Notes: generated by a model from the letters alone, not told the origin. 7,434 bases of DNA from Nitrospina sp. (GCA_002697825.1 NZYH01000034.1:15914-23347); one strand, 5' to 3'. Shown: positions 1 through 5,005, numbered from the stretch's first letter. A program made the numbers and translations.

Positions 1-25
1 CCATCTTCTACTATTCATAAGATTT

Positions 26-45
26 CAGGGTTTTCCGGGGTTTTC
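26..45. repeat. Two-copy 10-base tandem repeat
   Basis: CAGGGTTTTC (26-35) is followed directly by CGGGGTTTTC (36-45), nine of ten bases identical. With two copies it could be chance; a regulatory role is not shown. Confidence 0.4.
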
Positions 46-222
46 AGAGTTCTAATTTGAGTTGTAAATATAGGTTTCGAGTGGTACTTTGTAGTATTGA
101 ATTTACAGGTTTTATATAAATCGAAAGAGATTAAACACTCTATTTCCTTGTCTTAAATAGATTGGATAGGTGTTTACTAAACTTACGATTAGTGCTGTGG
201 GGAAAGATAAAAGGCAACGCCA

Positions 223-236
223 TTTTTAAGACGAGG
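223..236 (+). repeat. Leader element copy A (TTTTTAAGACGAGG)
   Basis: The 11 bases TTTTTAAGACG are identical to copy C at 1370-1380, and AAGACGAGG is identical to copy B at 728-736. In copy B the GAGG part is the ribosome binding site of the next gene. In copy A the first usable in-frame start of the downstream gene is about 38 bases further on, too far for this GAGG to act as its ribosome binding site. The copy may be a relic of duplication or a transcript-level signal. Confidence 0.5.
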
Positions 237-268
237 GTGGTGGGGTGTTGTATTGTTATGTTTATTTT

Positions 269-272
269 GAGG
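269..272 (+). promoter_or_regulatory. Ribosome binding site deciding the first DUF1566 start
   Basis: GAGG lies only one base before the GTG at 274 but seven bases before the in-frame TTG at 280. The spacing favours TTG 280 as the true start, which would remove two residues. An in-frame TGA at 268-270 excludes any start further upstream. Confidence 0.5.
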
Positions 273-273
273 T

Positions 274-717
274 GTGGATTTGGCCAAACCAAATTGGAAG
301 AAAAATGATAACGGAACAATTGAAGATCAAGATAATGATCTCATGTGGGCTGTAAAAGATTCAAGACAAGAGTTGGGTAAATGGCTTAATTGGGATGAGG
401 GAGTTGCCTACGTCAAAGCATGCAATGAGCAAAATTATCTAGGTTACAATGATTGGCGGTTGCCGAGTAAAAGTGAGGTGCGGTCCATTCTTAAAAACAA
501 GGATCCCTACCGGGAAATGTTTCTCAACTTGCCTAAAAAACCGGCGCGGCGTGTTTCAAATTATCAGGCGGGAGGCGAGACCAGTGTATGGACCTCAGAG
601 ACCCGTTATGATTCTTATGCTTGGAAATGTTATTACCCAGATTTAAAGGAAATCTGTGTTGATCAATCGGTTTCGACCACAGGAACCTCGGTTCGTATGG
701 TCCGAGACATGGATTGA
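274..717 (+). CDS. DUF1566 (Lcl C-terminal) domain protein 1, cytoplasmic
   Basis: One DUF1566 domain fills almost the whole 147-residue protein. In order it shows DNGTIED (12-18), DLMW (22-25), WLNW (37-40), the family core GYNDWRLPSKSEV (57-69), VWTSE (105-109) and VRMVRD (140-145). There is no signal peptide, lipobox or membrane segment, so it should stay in the cytoplasm. The family is known mainly from exported proteins, including the C-terminal domain of the Legionella collagen-like adhesin Lcl; no enzymatic activity is established for it. The start is GTG 274 or, by ribosome-site spacing, TTG 280. It is the first gene of the array and lies 26 bases before the next paralogue. Compared with its neighbours it has a diverged centre (residues 72-100, rich in K, R and P) and lacks the IHIDPIFP-like segment. 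Family assignment is firm; function is unknown. Confidence 0.85.
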   Translation: MDLAKPNWKKNDNGTIEDQDNDLMWAVKDSRQELGKWLNWDEGVAYVKACNEQNYLGYNDWRLPSKSEVRSILKNKDPYREMFLNLPKKPARRVSNYQAGGETSVWTSETRYDSYAWKCYYPDLKEICVDQSVSTTGTSVRMVRDMD

Positions 718-720
718 ATC

Positions 721-736
721 TTTTTATAAGACGAGG
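721..736 (+). repeat. Leader element copy B, containing the ribosome binding site
   Basis: TTTTTATAAGACGAGG matches copy A with one extra T inside. GAGG (733-736) sits seven bases before the ATG at 744, an ideal spacing, so this copy serves as the translation signal of the second DUF1566 gene. Confidence 0.6.
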
Positions 737-743
737 TTAAAAA

Positions 744-1349
744 ATGTCTGACGAACAGGAAGATTTTGAAGAGGCTTCAGACCCCAACCTTCTTGATGAT
801 GAAGGCGAAACCGAATGGGTAGGTGAAGAGGAGTGGGGCGATGAGGAAGAGGAAAATGTTGCTCTTGTCGAGGAGGAGGTTCCCAACTTTGTTGATAATG
901 GAGATGGAACTGTCAGTGATACTCAATCAAACCTGATGTGGAAAAAAGATGATTCCTTTAAAGAATTTGGATATGGAATTAACTGGATTGAAGCCCAAGA
1001 TTATTGCGAAATGCTTAATGAAAAACAATTTGCCGGCTATGATGATTGGAGATTACCAAGTGGTGAAGAAGCAAAAAGCGTTTTTTCTTTTACACAATCC
1101 AATACTGACAAGGATGGGGCGGAAACCCACATCTCTGAACTTTTTGAGCCGGGGGGTGGGCATAACACTTGGACTTACGAAGAAAAGCCGGATTATCAAC
1201 AATATGCTCAAAAATTTAGTTTCGTCACTGGTAATGAAATGTGGGAACATAAGGATAACGAATACTCACATTGCAGAGTTACACGGGATGTTATTCAGGA
1301 GGACTGGGAGCCTGAATGGAGAAAAGAAACAAAAACATTCGAACGCTAA
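744..1349 (+). CDS. DUF1566 domain protein 2 with a hyperacidic N-terminal tail
   Basis: This 201-residue protein has two parts. Residues 1-46 are about half Asp/Glu, and there is no Lys or Arg before residue 67; such a tail is probably disordered. Residues 49-182 form one DUF1566 domain: FVDNGDGTVSD (49-59), LMW (64-66), GYDDWRLPSGEEA (98-110), NTWTYE (141-146) and a closing CRVTRD (177-182). It ends in a charged tail rich in W, E and K. It is the only paralogue here that keeps a YC in the helix before the core motif (residue 88). No signal peptide is present. The ATG at 744 is well supported by GAGG seven bases upstream. The acidic tail could be a binding surface for a basic partner, possibly nucleic-acid mimicry, but that is speculation. 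Family assignment is strong; function is unknown. Confidence 0.87.
   Translation: MSDEQEDFEEASDPNLLDDEGETEWVGEEEWGDEEEENVALVEEEVPNFVDNGDGTVSDTQSNLMWKKDDSFKEFGYGINWIEAQDYCEMLNEKQFAGYDDWRLPSGEEAKSVFSFTQSNTDKDGAETHISELFEPGGGHNTWTYEEKPDYQQYAQKFSFVTGNEMWEHKDNEYSHCRVTRDVIQEDWEPEWRKETKTFER
888..910 (+). repeat. Exact 23-base direct repeat, copy 1 (copy 2 at 3560-3582)
   Basis: The 23 bases encoding FVDNGDGT in DUF1566 protein 2 are identical at the DNA level to those in DUF1566 protein 6 at 3560-3582, while flanking bases differ. This fits common descent with either strong constraint or later gene conversion. Confidence 0.7.
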
Positions 1350-1369
1350 TTTTTGTTTGTCTTTAGTTG

Positions 1370-1380
1370 TTTTTAAGACG
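1370..1380 (+). repeat. Leader element copy C (TTTTTAAGACG)
   Basis: Identical over 11 bases to copy A (223-233). Here it is followed by GAATAGGGAC instead of AGG, and the AGGGA just after it probably acts as the ribosome binding site for the glutaredoxin-like gene. Its presence before a non-DUF1566 gene argues against it being merely part of a duplicated DUF1566 unit. Confidence 0.5.
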
Positions 1381-1393
1381 GAATAGGGACTTT

Positions 1394-1612
1394 GTGAGCC
1401 ACTACATGATTTTTGGAAAAGATGATTGCCCTCATACGCAAAAAGCCATAACTGACTTTAAAGATAAACATCGTTCTTTTATTTATATTAATGTCGATAA
1501 AGACCCGCATGGATTAAAAAAATTGTTGGAATATTCCAATGATCAATACATCGTTCCGGTTATTGTAAATGTCGATGAAGATAGTGTCGAAATAGGGTAC
1601 ACCGGAGAATAA
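1394..1612 (+). CDS. Uxx-star type glutaredoxin-like protein, cysteine form
   Basis: This small thioredoxin-fold protein has 72 residues if it starts at GTG 1394. It opens with a beta strand and active-site loop, MIFGKDDCPHTQKA, whose single cysteine (Cys12) lies in a CPHT motif. A second strand (YINVDKDP) and a VPVIV segment follow, the latter carrying the cis-proline typical of glutaredoxins (Pro55), and then a short final strand ending in GYTGE. The GKD-(U/C)-P-x-T start, the NVxxDP segment and the very short length match the Uxx-star family, many members of which use selenocysteine at the active site. Here the codon is TGC, so this is the cysteine form. With one cysteine it would act as a monothiol oxidoreductase or thiol sensor, not a dithiol reductase. 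GTG 1394 is preferred because AGGGA (1385-1389) precedes it by four bases; the frame is open back to a TTG at 1367 and an ATG lies at 1406. It sits between DUF1566 genes on the same strand, so co-transcription is likely. Confidence 0.72.
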   Translation: MSHYMIFGKDDCPHTQKAITDFKDKHRSFIYINVDKDPHGLKKLLEYSNDQYIVPVIVNVDEDSVEIGYTGE

Positions 1613-1632
1613 AACTAATTCATCTAATAACC

Positions 1633-1647
1633 ACCGGTTAAGCCGGT
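1633..1647 (+). repeat. Small inverted repeat just before a start codon
   Basis: ACCGG (1633-1637) and CCGGT (1643-1647) can pair around the five-base loop TTAAG, ending two bases before the ATG at 1650. No Shine-Dalgarno sequence is visible there. The hairpin could tune translation of the next gene or weakly separate it from the glutaredoxin-like gene. It has no T run, so it is not an intrinsic terminator. Confidence 0.3.
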
Positions 1648-1649
1648 TA

Positions 1650-2162
1650 ATGGATTCTACTATGGAAGAAAATTTACCGCAGAAGGTAGAGGAGCATCTA
1701 CCAGAAAAAAAAGATGATAAGCCGAAAAGGTTTGTTGAAAAAGGTCGTGATGTTGTTTTTGATAGCAAAACCCGTGTCTATTGGTTGAAAAAAGATTCCT
1801 GGCAGGACAAGGGAAAGTTTTTCAATTGGCATGAGGCTGTTACCTTTGCTGATAATAAAAACCTCAGAAAAATAGGTGGGTTCGATGATTGGCGGTTACC
1901 TAATATGGATGAAGCTACTTCCTTGTACGACGAGAATTGTGAGACTCTAGGCAAGGGTGATACGAATCTTCATATAGATCCAATTTTCCCTGAAGGAGCT
2001 TTCAAAACAGGGTGGATTGCAGGAGATACTTCCACCAGAAGGCCCCGGTTTGACTATAGTGAAGGCAAGGTGGTGAGCGTGGAAGAGTATTCTTTTGGCT
2101 CAGTAAGGATATGTAGAAAAGATACTGTTGTAAAAAAACAAATAGCTCCTAGAAGAAGGTAA
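1650..2162 (+). CDS. DUF1566 domain protein 3 with a basic C-terminal tail
   Basis: This 170-residue protein has a charged, probably disordered N-terminus (1-28, alternating Glu and Lys) and one DUF1566 domain at about 28-158. The core is GFDDWRLPNMDEA (77-89), followed by SLYDE, an IDPIFPEG segment (109-116) and VRICRKD (152-158). The opening motif is degenerate: the usual DNGDGTVTD has become EKGRDVVFD, and the MW after it is YW. The tail ends in KKQIAPRRR, opposite in charge to the acidic tail of protein 2. The WTS motif is altered to GWIAGD (121-126). No signal peptide. ATG 1650 lacks a clear ribosome binding site; ATG 1662 (four residues shorter) is a possible alternative with a weak GGA seven bases before it. 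The next gene starts six bases after its stop. Family assignment is good; function is unknown. Confidence 0.82.
   Translation: MDSTMEENLPQKVEEHLPEKKDDKPKRFVEKGRDVVFDSKTRVYWLKKDSWQDKGKFFNWHEAVTFADNKNLRKIGGFDDWRLPNMDEATSLYDENCETLGKGDTNLHIDPIFPEGAFKTGWIAGDTSTRRPRFDYSEGKVVSVEEYSFGSVRICRKDTVVKKQIAPRRR
1969..1987 (+). repeat. Exact 19-base direct repeat, copy 1 (copy 2 at 2431-2449)
   Basis: TTCATATAGATCCAATTTT is identical at 2431-2449. Both copies encode the HIDPIF segment, of DUF1566 protein 3 and of the first domain of protein 4, which points to a relatively close relationship or gene conversion between these neighbours. Confidence 0.65.
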
Positions 2163-2168
2163 ATTCGC

Positions 2169-3050
2169 ATGACGGAAACAATTCAGACGCAGTACATTGA
2201 TAACGGCGATGAAACTGTGACCGACACCAAACATGGGATAATGTGGATGAAAAAAGATACATGGTTGGAGTTGGGTCGCCTCATAACTTGGCATGAAAGT
2301 CTGGAGCTTGCTCGCAAAAAGAATGAAGAAAAATTTGCTGGTTATACTAATTGGCATATGCCTTCTGCCTCAGAAGCAAAATACTTATTCGATATAGAAG
2401 CAAGCAATTTAGATGTAGAAGGTTGCGAAATTCATATAGATCCAATTTTTCCTTCGGGATGTGGATTTTCAACTTGGACAAGTCAGACAAGGGGAGCTAA
2501 GGCGGCCATGTCTTATGATTTTAGGTCCGATTATGAGTATTGGCTTGCAAAAGAAAATGATGGTTTTCCCAGTGCAGTTCGATTAGTTAGGGATGATAAA
2601 CACGAGGAAGAAGATTCAGAGTTTGTGCGAATCGAAAAACGAGACGATGGCACGATTATCGACCATAAAACAGGTCTCCTTTGGAAGACAGATGATTCAT
2701 ATATGGACTTGGATAAATGGGTAACTTGGGAAGAAGCCAAAACTTATGTGATTGAATTAAACAGGACTCAGTTTGCGGGTTACCAGGACTGGAGAATGCC
2801 AACCCGAAAAGAGGCACAGTCCATTTATGATCCTGCAAACCCAGTAACAGACAATTATGGTGACACAATTTTTTTGACCAAAGGTTTTTCACCAGGAGCC
2901 GGTCAAACATCCTGGACAAAAACCCTTCACAAGACAGAAAAAGGATCGGCCATTCGGTTCCACTTTTATAATGGTGACTATAAATGGCATCAGATGGGTT
3001 TGCGAAGCCATGGAGTGCGCGCATTGCGCACATTCAAAAAAAATTCCTGA
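2169..3050 (+). CDS. Two-domain DUF1566 protein 4 (internal duplication or fusion)
   Basis: This 293-residue protein carries two DUF1566 domains in tandem. Domain A covers about 9-142: IDNGDETVTD (10-19), IMW (24-26), the core GYTNWHMPSASEA (58-70), IHIDPIFPSGCGF (88-100), TWTS (102-105) and VRLVRD (137-142). An acidic linker, KHEEEDSE, leads into domain B at about 152-288: DDGTIID (159-165), GLLW (169-172), the core GYQDWRMPTRKEA (204-216), FSPGAGQTSWTK (240-251) and VRALR (283-287). Domain A has the nearly invariant arginine of the WR(L/M)P motif replaced by histidine, so one of the two modules may be structural only. No signal peptide or membrane segment is present. The ATG at 2169 has AAGG nine bases upstream, inside the end of the preceding gene. 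Spacing to the neighbours is six and eight bases, which indicates a single transcript. It may have arisen by loss of a stop between two tandem genes, as the neighbouring single-domain genes suggest. Confidence 0.88.
   Translation: MTETIQTQYIDNGDETVTDTKHGIMWMKKDTWLELGRLITWHESLELARKKNEEKFAGYTNWHMPSASEAKYLFDIEASNLDVEGCEIHIDPIFPSGCGFSTWTSQTRGAKAAMSYDFRSDYEYWLAKENDGFPSAVRLVRDDKHEEEDSEFVRIEKRDDGTIIDHKTGLLWKTDDSYMDLDKWVTWEEAKTYVIELNRTQFAGYQDWRMPTRKEAQSIYDPANPVTDNYGDTIFLTKGFSPGAGQTSWTKTLHKTEKGSAIRFHFYNGDYKWHQMGLRSHGVRALRTFKKNS
2431..2449 (+). repeat. Exact 19-base direct repeat, copy 2 (copy 1 at 1969-1987)
   Basis: Second copy of the 19-base identity encoding HIDPIF, in the first domain of the two-domain DUF1566 protein. 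Confidence 0.65.
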
Positions 3051-3058
3051 CTTAATTC

Positions 3059-3520
3059 ATGAATGAACAATCTGAAATAAAGTCTGTAGTACGTTTTGTT
3101 GAAGCCGATAATGATACGGTTATTGATTGTTCCAAGAAGTTAGTATGGCTTAAACAGGATACTTGGCAGTTTACCGGTAAATGGATGAATCAGTTGCAGG
3201 TAAAAGAGTTTGCTGAAACTTTAAATAGAAAAAGATTTGCTGGATTTTCTAACTGGAGACTGCCGACAGCTAATGAAGCAAAAAGTCTATTTGATAAGAG
3301 TAGAAAAAACTCTGATAATCAGGGTAAAGAAATTTTCTTATCCGAATTATTTGCTTCGGGATGCGGGTTTCTATGTTGGACGAGTGATGTAAGGCACAAG
3401 GTGCAAGGGGTCCGGTTGAGTTTTAGAAAAGGGGTGACAATGTATGATGATATTTATCGTACCTCGAGAGGATCCTCGCGTCTGGTTCGTGATATTGAAA
3501 AAGATGATGATTTGATTTAA
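3059..3520 (+). CDS. DUF1566 domain protein 5, cytoplasmic
   Basis: This 153-residue protein is a single DUF1566 domain with little else. It reads RFVEADNDTVIDC (12-24, a diverged opening motif), LVW (28-30), GFSNWRLPTANEA (62-74), SLFDK (76-80), ELFASGCGF (96-104), CWTSD (106-110) and SRLVRD (140-145). The aromatic NW that follows the first strand in its relatives is replaced by MNQLQ. No signal peptide is seen. The ATG at 3059 lies eight bases after the previous stop and has no recognisable Shine-Dalgarno sequence, so translation probably depends on coupling to the preceding gene. It ends in an acidic EKDDDLI tail. It is most similar in pattern to proteins 4 and 6, with GCGF or GGGF followed by a WTS/WTA motif. 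Function is unknown. Confidence 0.86.
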   Translation: MNEQSEIKSVVRFVEADNDTVIDCSKKLVWLKQDTWQFTGKWMNQLQVKEFAETLNRKRFAGFSNWRLPTANEAKSLFDKSRKNSDNQGKEIFLSELFASGCGFLCWTSDVRHKVQGVRLSFRKGVTMYDDIYRTSRGSSRLVRDIEKDDDLI

Positions 3521-3526
3521 AAGCAA

Positions 3527-4033
3527 ATGAAGGAGTGGGAATTGGAATTGAAAAAAAGATTTGTTGATAATGGAGATGGAACAGTAACGGATCTTGAAAC
3601 TAAATTAATGTGGAAACAAACAGACTCGTTTCAGGATACAAGCCAGTGGACGAATTGGTATAAAGCTTTTAAATATATTCGTAGTTTGGAGCTTGAAAAA
3701 TTTGCAGGATATGCAGATTGGAGGATGCCAACTTTGGAGGAGGCGGAAAGCCTTCATGATGAAAACCACAGTATTAAGGATATGGATCGAATGGATATTT
3801 TCATCAGTGAAGCTTTTTCACCAGGTGGTGGCTTCACGAGCTGGACTGCAACAGAAATGCCACACTCAACAGCTGCTATTTTTTACTACAGATATGGCCA
3901 TGCAAATTCTAATCATAAGGAAGATATTACTAAAGATTCGGTTCGTGCAGTAAGAGATGTAGAAAAACGCGAAAGGGAGAAAGGTGTGCTAAATAAATTC
4001 CCCGGTTTTGCAAATTCTCCACTTCCGCGCTGA
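3527..4033 (+). CDS. DUF1566 domain protein 6, last of the array
   Basis: This 168-residue protein keeps the most canonical family pattern: FVDNGDGTVTD (12-22), LMW (27-29), WTNW (41-44), GYADWRMPTLEEA (61-73), FSPGGGFTSWTATE (97-110) and VRAVRDVEKRE (139-149). A tail of about 20 residues, ending FANSPLPR, follows the domain. No signal peptide is seen. ATG 3527 is six bases after the previous stop, but a good ribosome site (AAGGAG, 3530-3535) lies inside the reading frame just after it. That makes TTG 3542, five residues in, an attractive alternative start. No terminator hairpin is visible after its stop, so read-through into the SEC-C gene is possible. Function is unknown. Confidence 0.88.
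   Translation: MKEWELELKKRFVDNGDGTVTDLETKLMWKQTDSFQDTSQWTNWYKAFKYIRSLELEKFAGYADWRMPTLEEAESLHDENHSIKDMDRMDIFISEAFSPGGGFTSWTATEMPHSTAAIFYYRYGHANSNHKEDITKDSVRAVRDVEKREREKGVLNKFPGFANSPLPR
3530..3535 (+). promoter_or_regulatory. Ribosome binding site inside the annotated start of DUF1566 protein 6
   Basis: AAGGAG ends six bases before the in-frame TTG at 3542, a good spacing, whereas the ATG at 3527 has no upstream site. It parallels the first gene of the array, where spacing also favours a TTG. Confidence 0.45.
3560..3582 (+). repeat. Exact 23-base direct repeat, copy 2 (copy 1 at 888-910)
   Basis: Second copy of the 23-base identity encoding FVDNGDGT; the paralogues are about 2.7 kb apart and otherwise well diverged at DNA level. 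Confidence 0.7.
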
Positions 4034-4169
4034 TTAAATTAAAATAATAAGGATTTCGATTACAAGTTTTTCCAATGTTGAAATTTAAAAAGAATAAAAT
4101 AATTTATAAAAGGTAAATGTCATCGAAAGTTATAAGGTAGTTAACAAACAGGAAAGTGAAAAATCGGTC
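4034..4169 (+). other. A+T-rich gap with a possible hidden start for the SEC-C gene
   Basis: No terminator hairpin is seen. TTGAAA at 4078-4083 is a fair -35 match but has no good -10 at 16-18 bases, so a promoter is not called. AAAAGG (4108-4113) is a plausible ribosome binding site. The frame of the SEC-C gene is open from 4110 with coding-like content but contains no ATG, GTG or TTG before 4170. The ATG at 4117 is in another frame and stops after seven codons, at 4138-4140. Confidence 0.5.
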
Positions 4170-4958
4170 TTGACCTATCGCTTTGAACAAGAAGACTACA
4201 TTTATACCTATATCCTTGAAGACTATTACCATACGAATCCTTTTTTTGATTATAATTATGTAGTGGTGTTCATGCGCAATCAGGATAAACCTGAAAAATC
4301 CTTTGCATTCCAAGTAAATTTCAACAAGACTTTTAATACGATTCCTGACCATCCAAAGCTCACAGAAGTGCAAACTCAAATCTCTAAAGAATTTGCTAAG
4401 AATGCTGCCAATGAGTTGATCCTTCTTTTTAAGCAAAGAGCGATAGAGGCAAAAGCTTACGGAGAAAAAAATCCGGCAACTTATTTGGAATTTGAACCTG
4501 GTCGGTATTTCAACTTTTTCGAATTGTTTCCAAGAAACAAAGAAATGCTGGATTTTAATTATGGCGGCGAACAATATTTTGCAGAAGACTCATACGATAT
4601 TGATCCAAGAAATGATAATAGATGTTTGCAACTATCTTTCTTTAAGTTTCAGTTAGATAATGCAGATCAGGCTCCAATTTTCTCTTCGGTATATTATTTT
4701 GAAGAAGAAGCTAGAGAAAAAGAAGATGCTAAGCTCTCTCCAAAGAATAATGATATGCTGATTGCAATGAATCAGTTTATTCCAGATCTGAATGACCGGC
4801 TTAAAAAAAGATACAAAAAAGTAAAACAAATGGGCCAGGAGCTAATGAAGAATCAAGCTCCTGTGGCAATTCAACAGGAAAAAGTTAAACCTAACGAGCC
4901 TTGCCCATGTGGGTCCGGAAAAAAATACAAAAAATGTTGTGCGCTAATGTTGAATTGA
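4170..4958 (+). CDS. SEC-C motif protein of unknown function, start uncertain
   Basis: As drawn from TTG 4170 the protein has 262 residues. The C-terminus carries a classic SEC-C metal-binding motif, PCPCGSGKKYKKCC, with zinc ligands Cys245, Cys247, Cys256 and Cys257 (the last position is His in some families). This motif is best known from the end of SecA, where it binds zinc and contacts SecB and ribosomes; it also occurs as a tail on many unrelated proteins. Residues 1-190 are rich in Tyr, Phe, Asp and Glu, with predicted alternating strands and helices, and I do not recognise them. Residues 205-240 look helical and basic (RLKKRYKKVKQ). No signal peptide is present. TTG 4170 has no well-spaced ribosome site, and the frame stays open upstream to 4110 with coding-like sequence, so the N-terminus is probably longer by up to about 16-17 residues. 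It precedes a folding-helper gene, which suits a quality-control role by context only. Confidence 0.75.
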   Translation: MTYRFEQEDYIYTYILEDYYHTNPFFDYNYVVVFMRNQDKPEKSFAFQVNFNKTFNTIPDHPKLTEVQTQISKEFAKNAANELILLFKQRAIEAKAYGEKNPATYLEFEPGRYFNFFELFPRNKEMLDFNYGGEQYFAEDSYDIDPRNDNRCLQLSFFKFQLDNADQAPIFSSVYYFEEEAREKEDAKLSPKNNDMLIAMNQFIPDLNDRLKKRYKKVKQMGQELMKNQAPVAIQQEKVKPNEPCPCGSGKKYKKCCALMLN

Positions 4959-5005
4959 TTTTCTAATTAACCCTTAAGGTACCACCTTTTTACTGGATTA
5001 AAATA

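Larger units (their letters stand above)
1..273. other. Non-coding leader region upstream of the DUF1566 array
   Basis: No reading frame here gives a recognisable protein. The short open stretches running in from the left edge end at stops near 55-60 and resemble nothing I know. An ATG at 258 and a GTG at 245 open short frames that do not match the downstream gene. I looked for -35/-10 pairs: TTGAAT at 97-102 and TATAAA at 115-120 are individually promoter-like but only 12 bases apart, too close to be a sigma-70 pair. The promoter of the array is therefore probably here or further left, but I cannot place it. The region also holds a small tandem repeat (26-45) and a leader element (223-236), listed separately. 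Confidence 0.6.

Noticed and set aside
97..120. TTGAAT and TATAAA as a promoter for the array
   Set aside because: The two hexamers are only 12 bases apart, well below the 16-18 bases needed for a sigma-70 type promoter.
245..352. Short frame from GTG 245 following leader copy A
   Set aside because: It has a fair ribosome-site distance but runs out of frame with the DUF1566 gene and gives an unrecognisable 35-residue peptide overlapping it.
949..1386. Open frame of 145 codons overlapping DUF1566 gene 2 in another frame
   Set aside because: It is fully explained as a shadow of a well-supported gene, has no recognisable motif and no ribosome site.
1427..1432. Possible selenocysteine codon in the Uxx-star gene
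   Set aside because: The active-site codon is TGC (cysteine), not TGA, so no SECIS element is needed.
2656..3033. Minus-strand open frame inside the two-domain DUF1566 gene
   Set aside because: It lies opposite conserved domain B and has no family resemblance; long antisense frames arise by chance here.
274..4033. Diversity-generating retroelement acting on the DUF1566 genes
   Set aside because: No reverse transcriptase, template repeat or near-identical variable 3' ends are visible; the gene ends are diverged at all positions rather than at adenines. Components outside the window cannot be excluded.
4976..4990. AAGGT-ACC-ACCTT hairpin followed by T between the SEC-C and parvulin genes
   Set aside because: The stem is five base pairs with a three-base loop and mostly A-T ends, too weak to call a terminator; it is likely chance.
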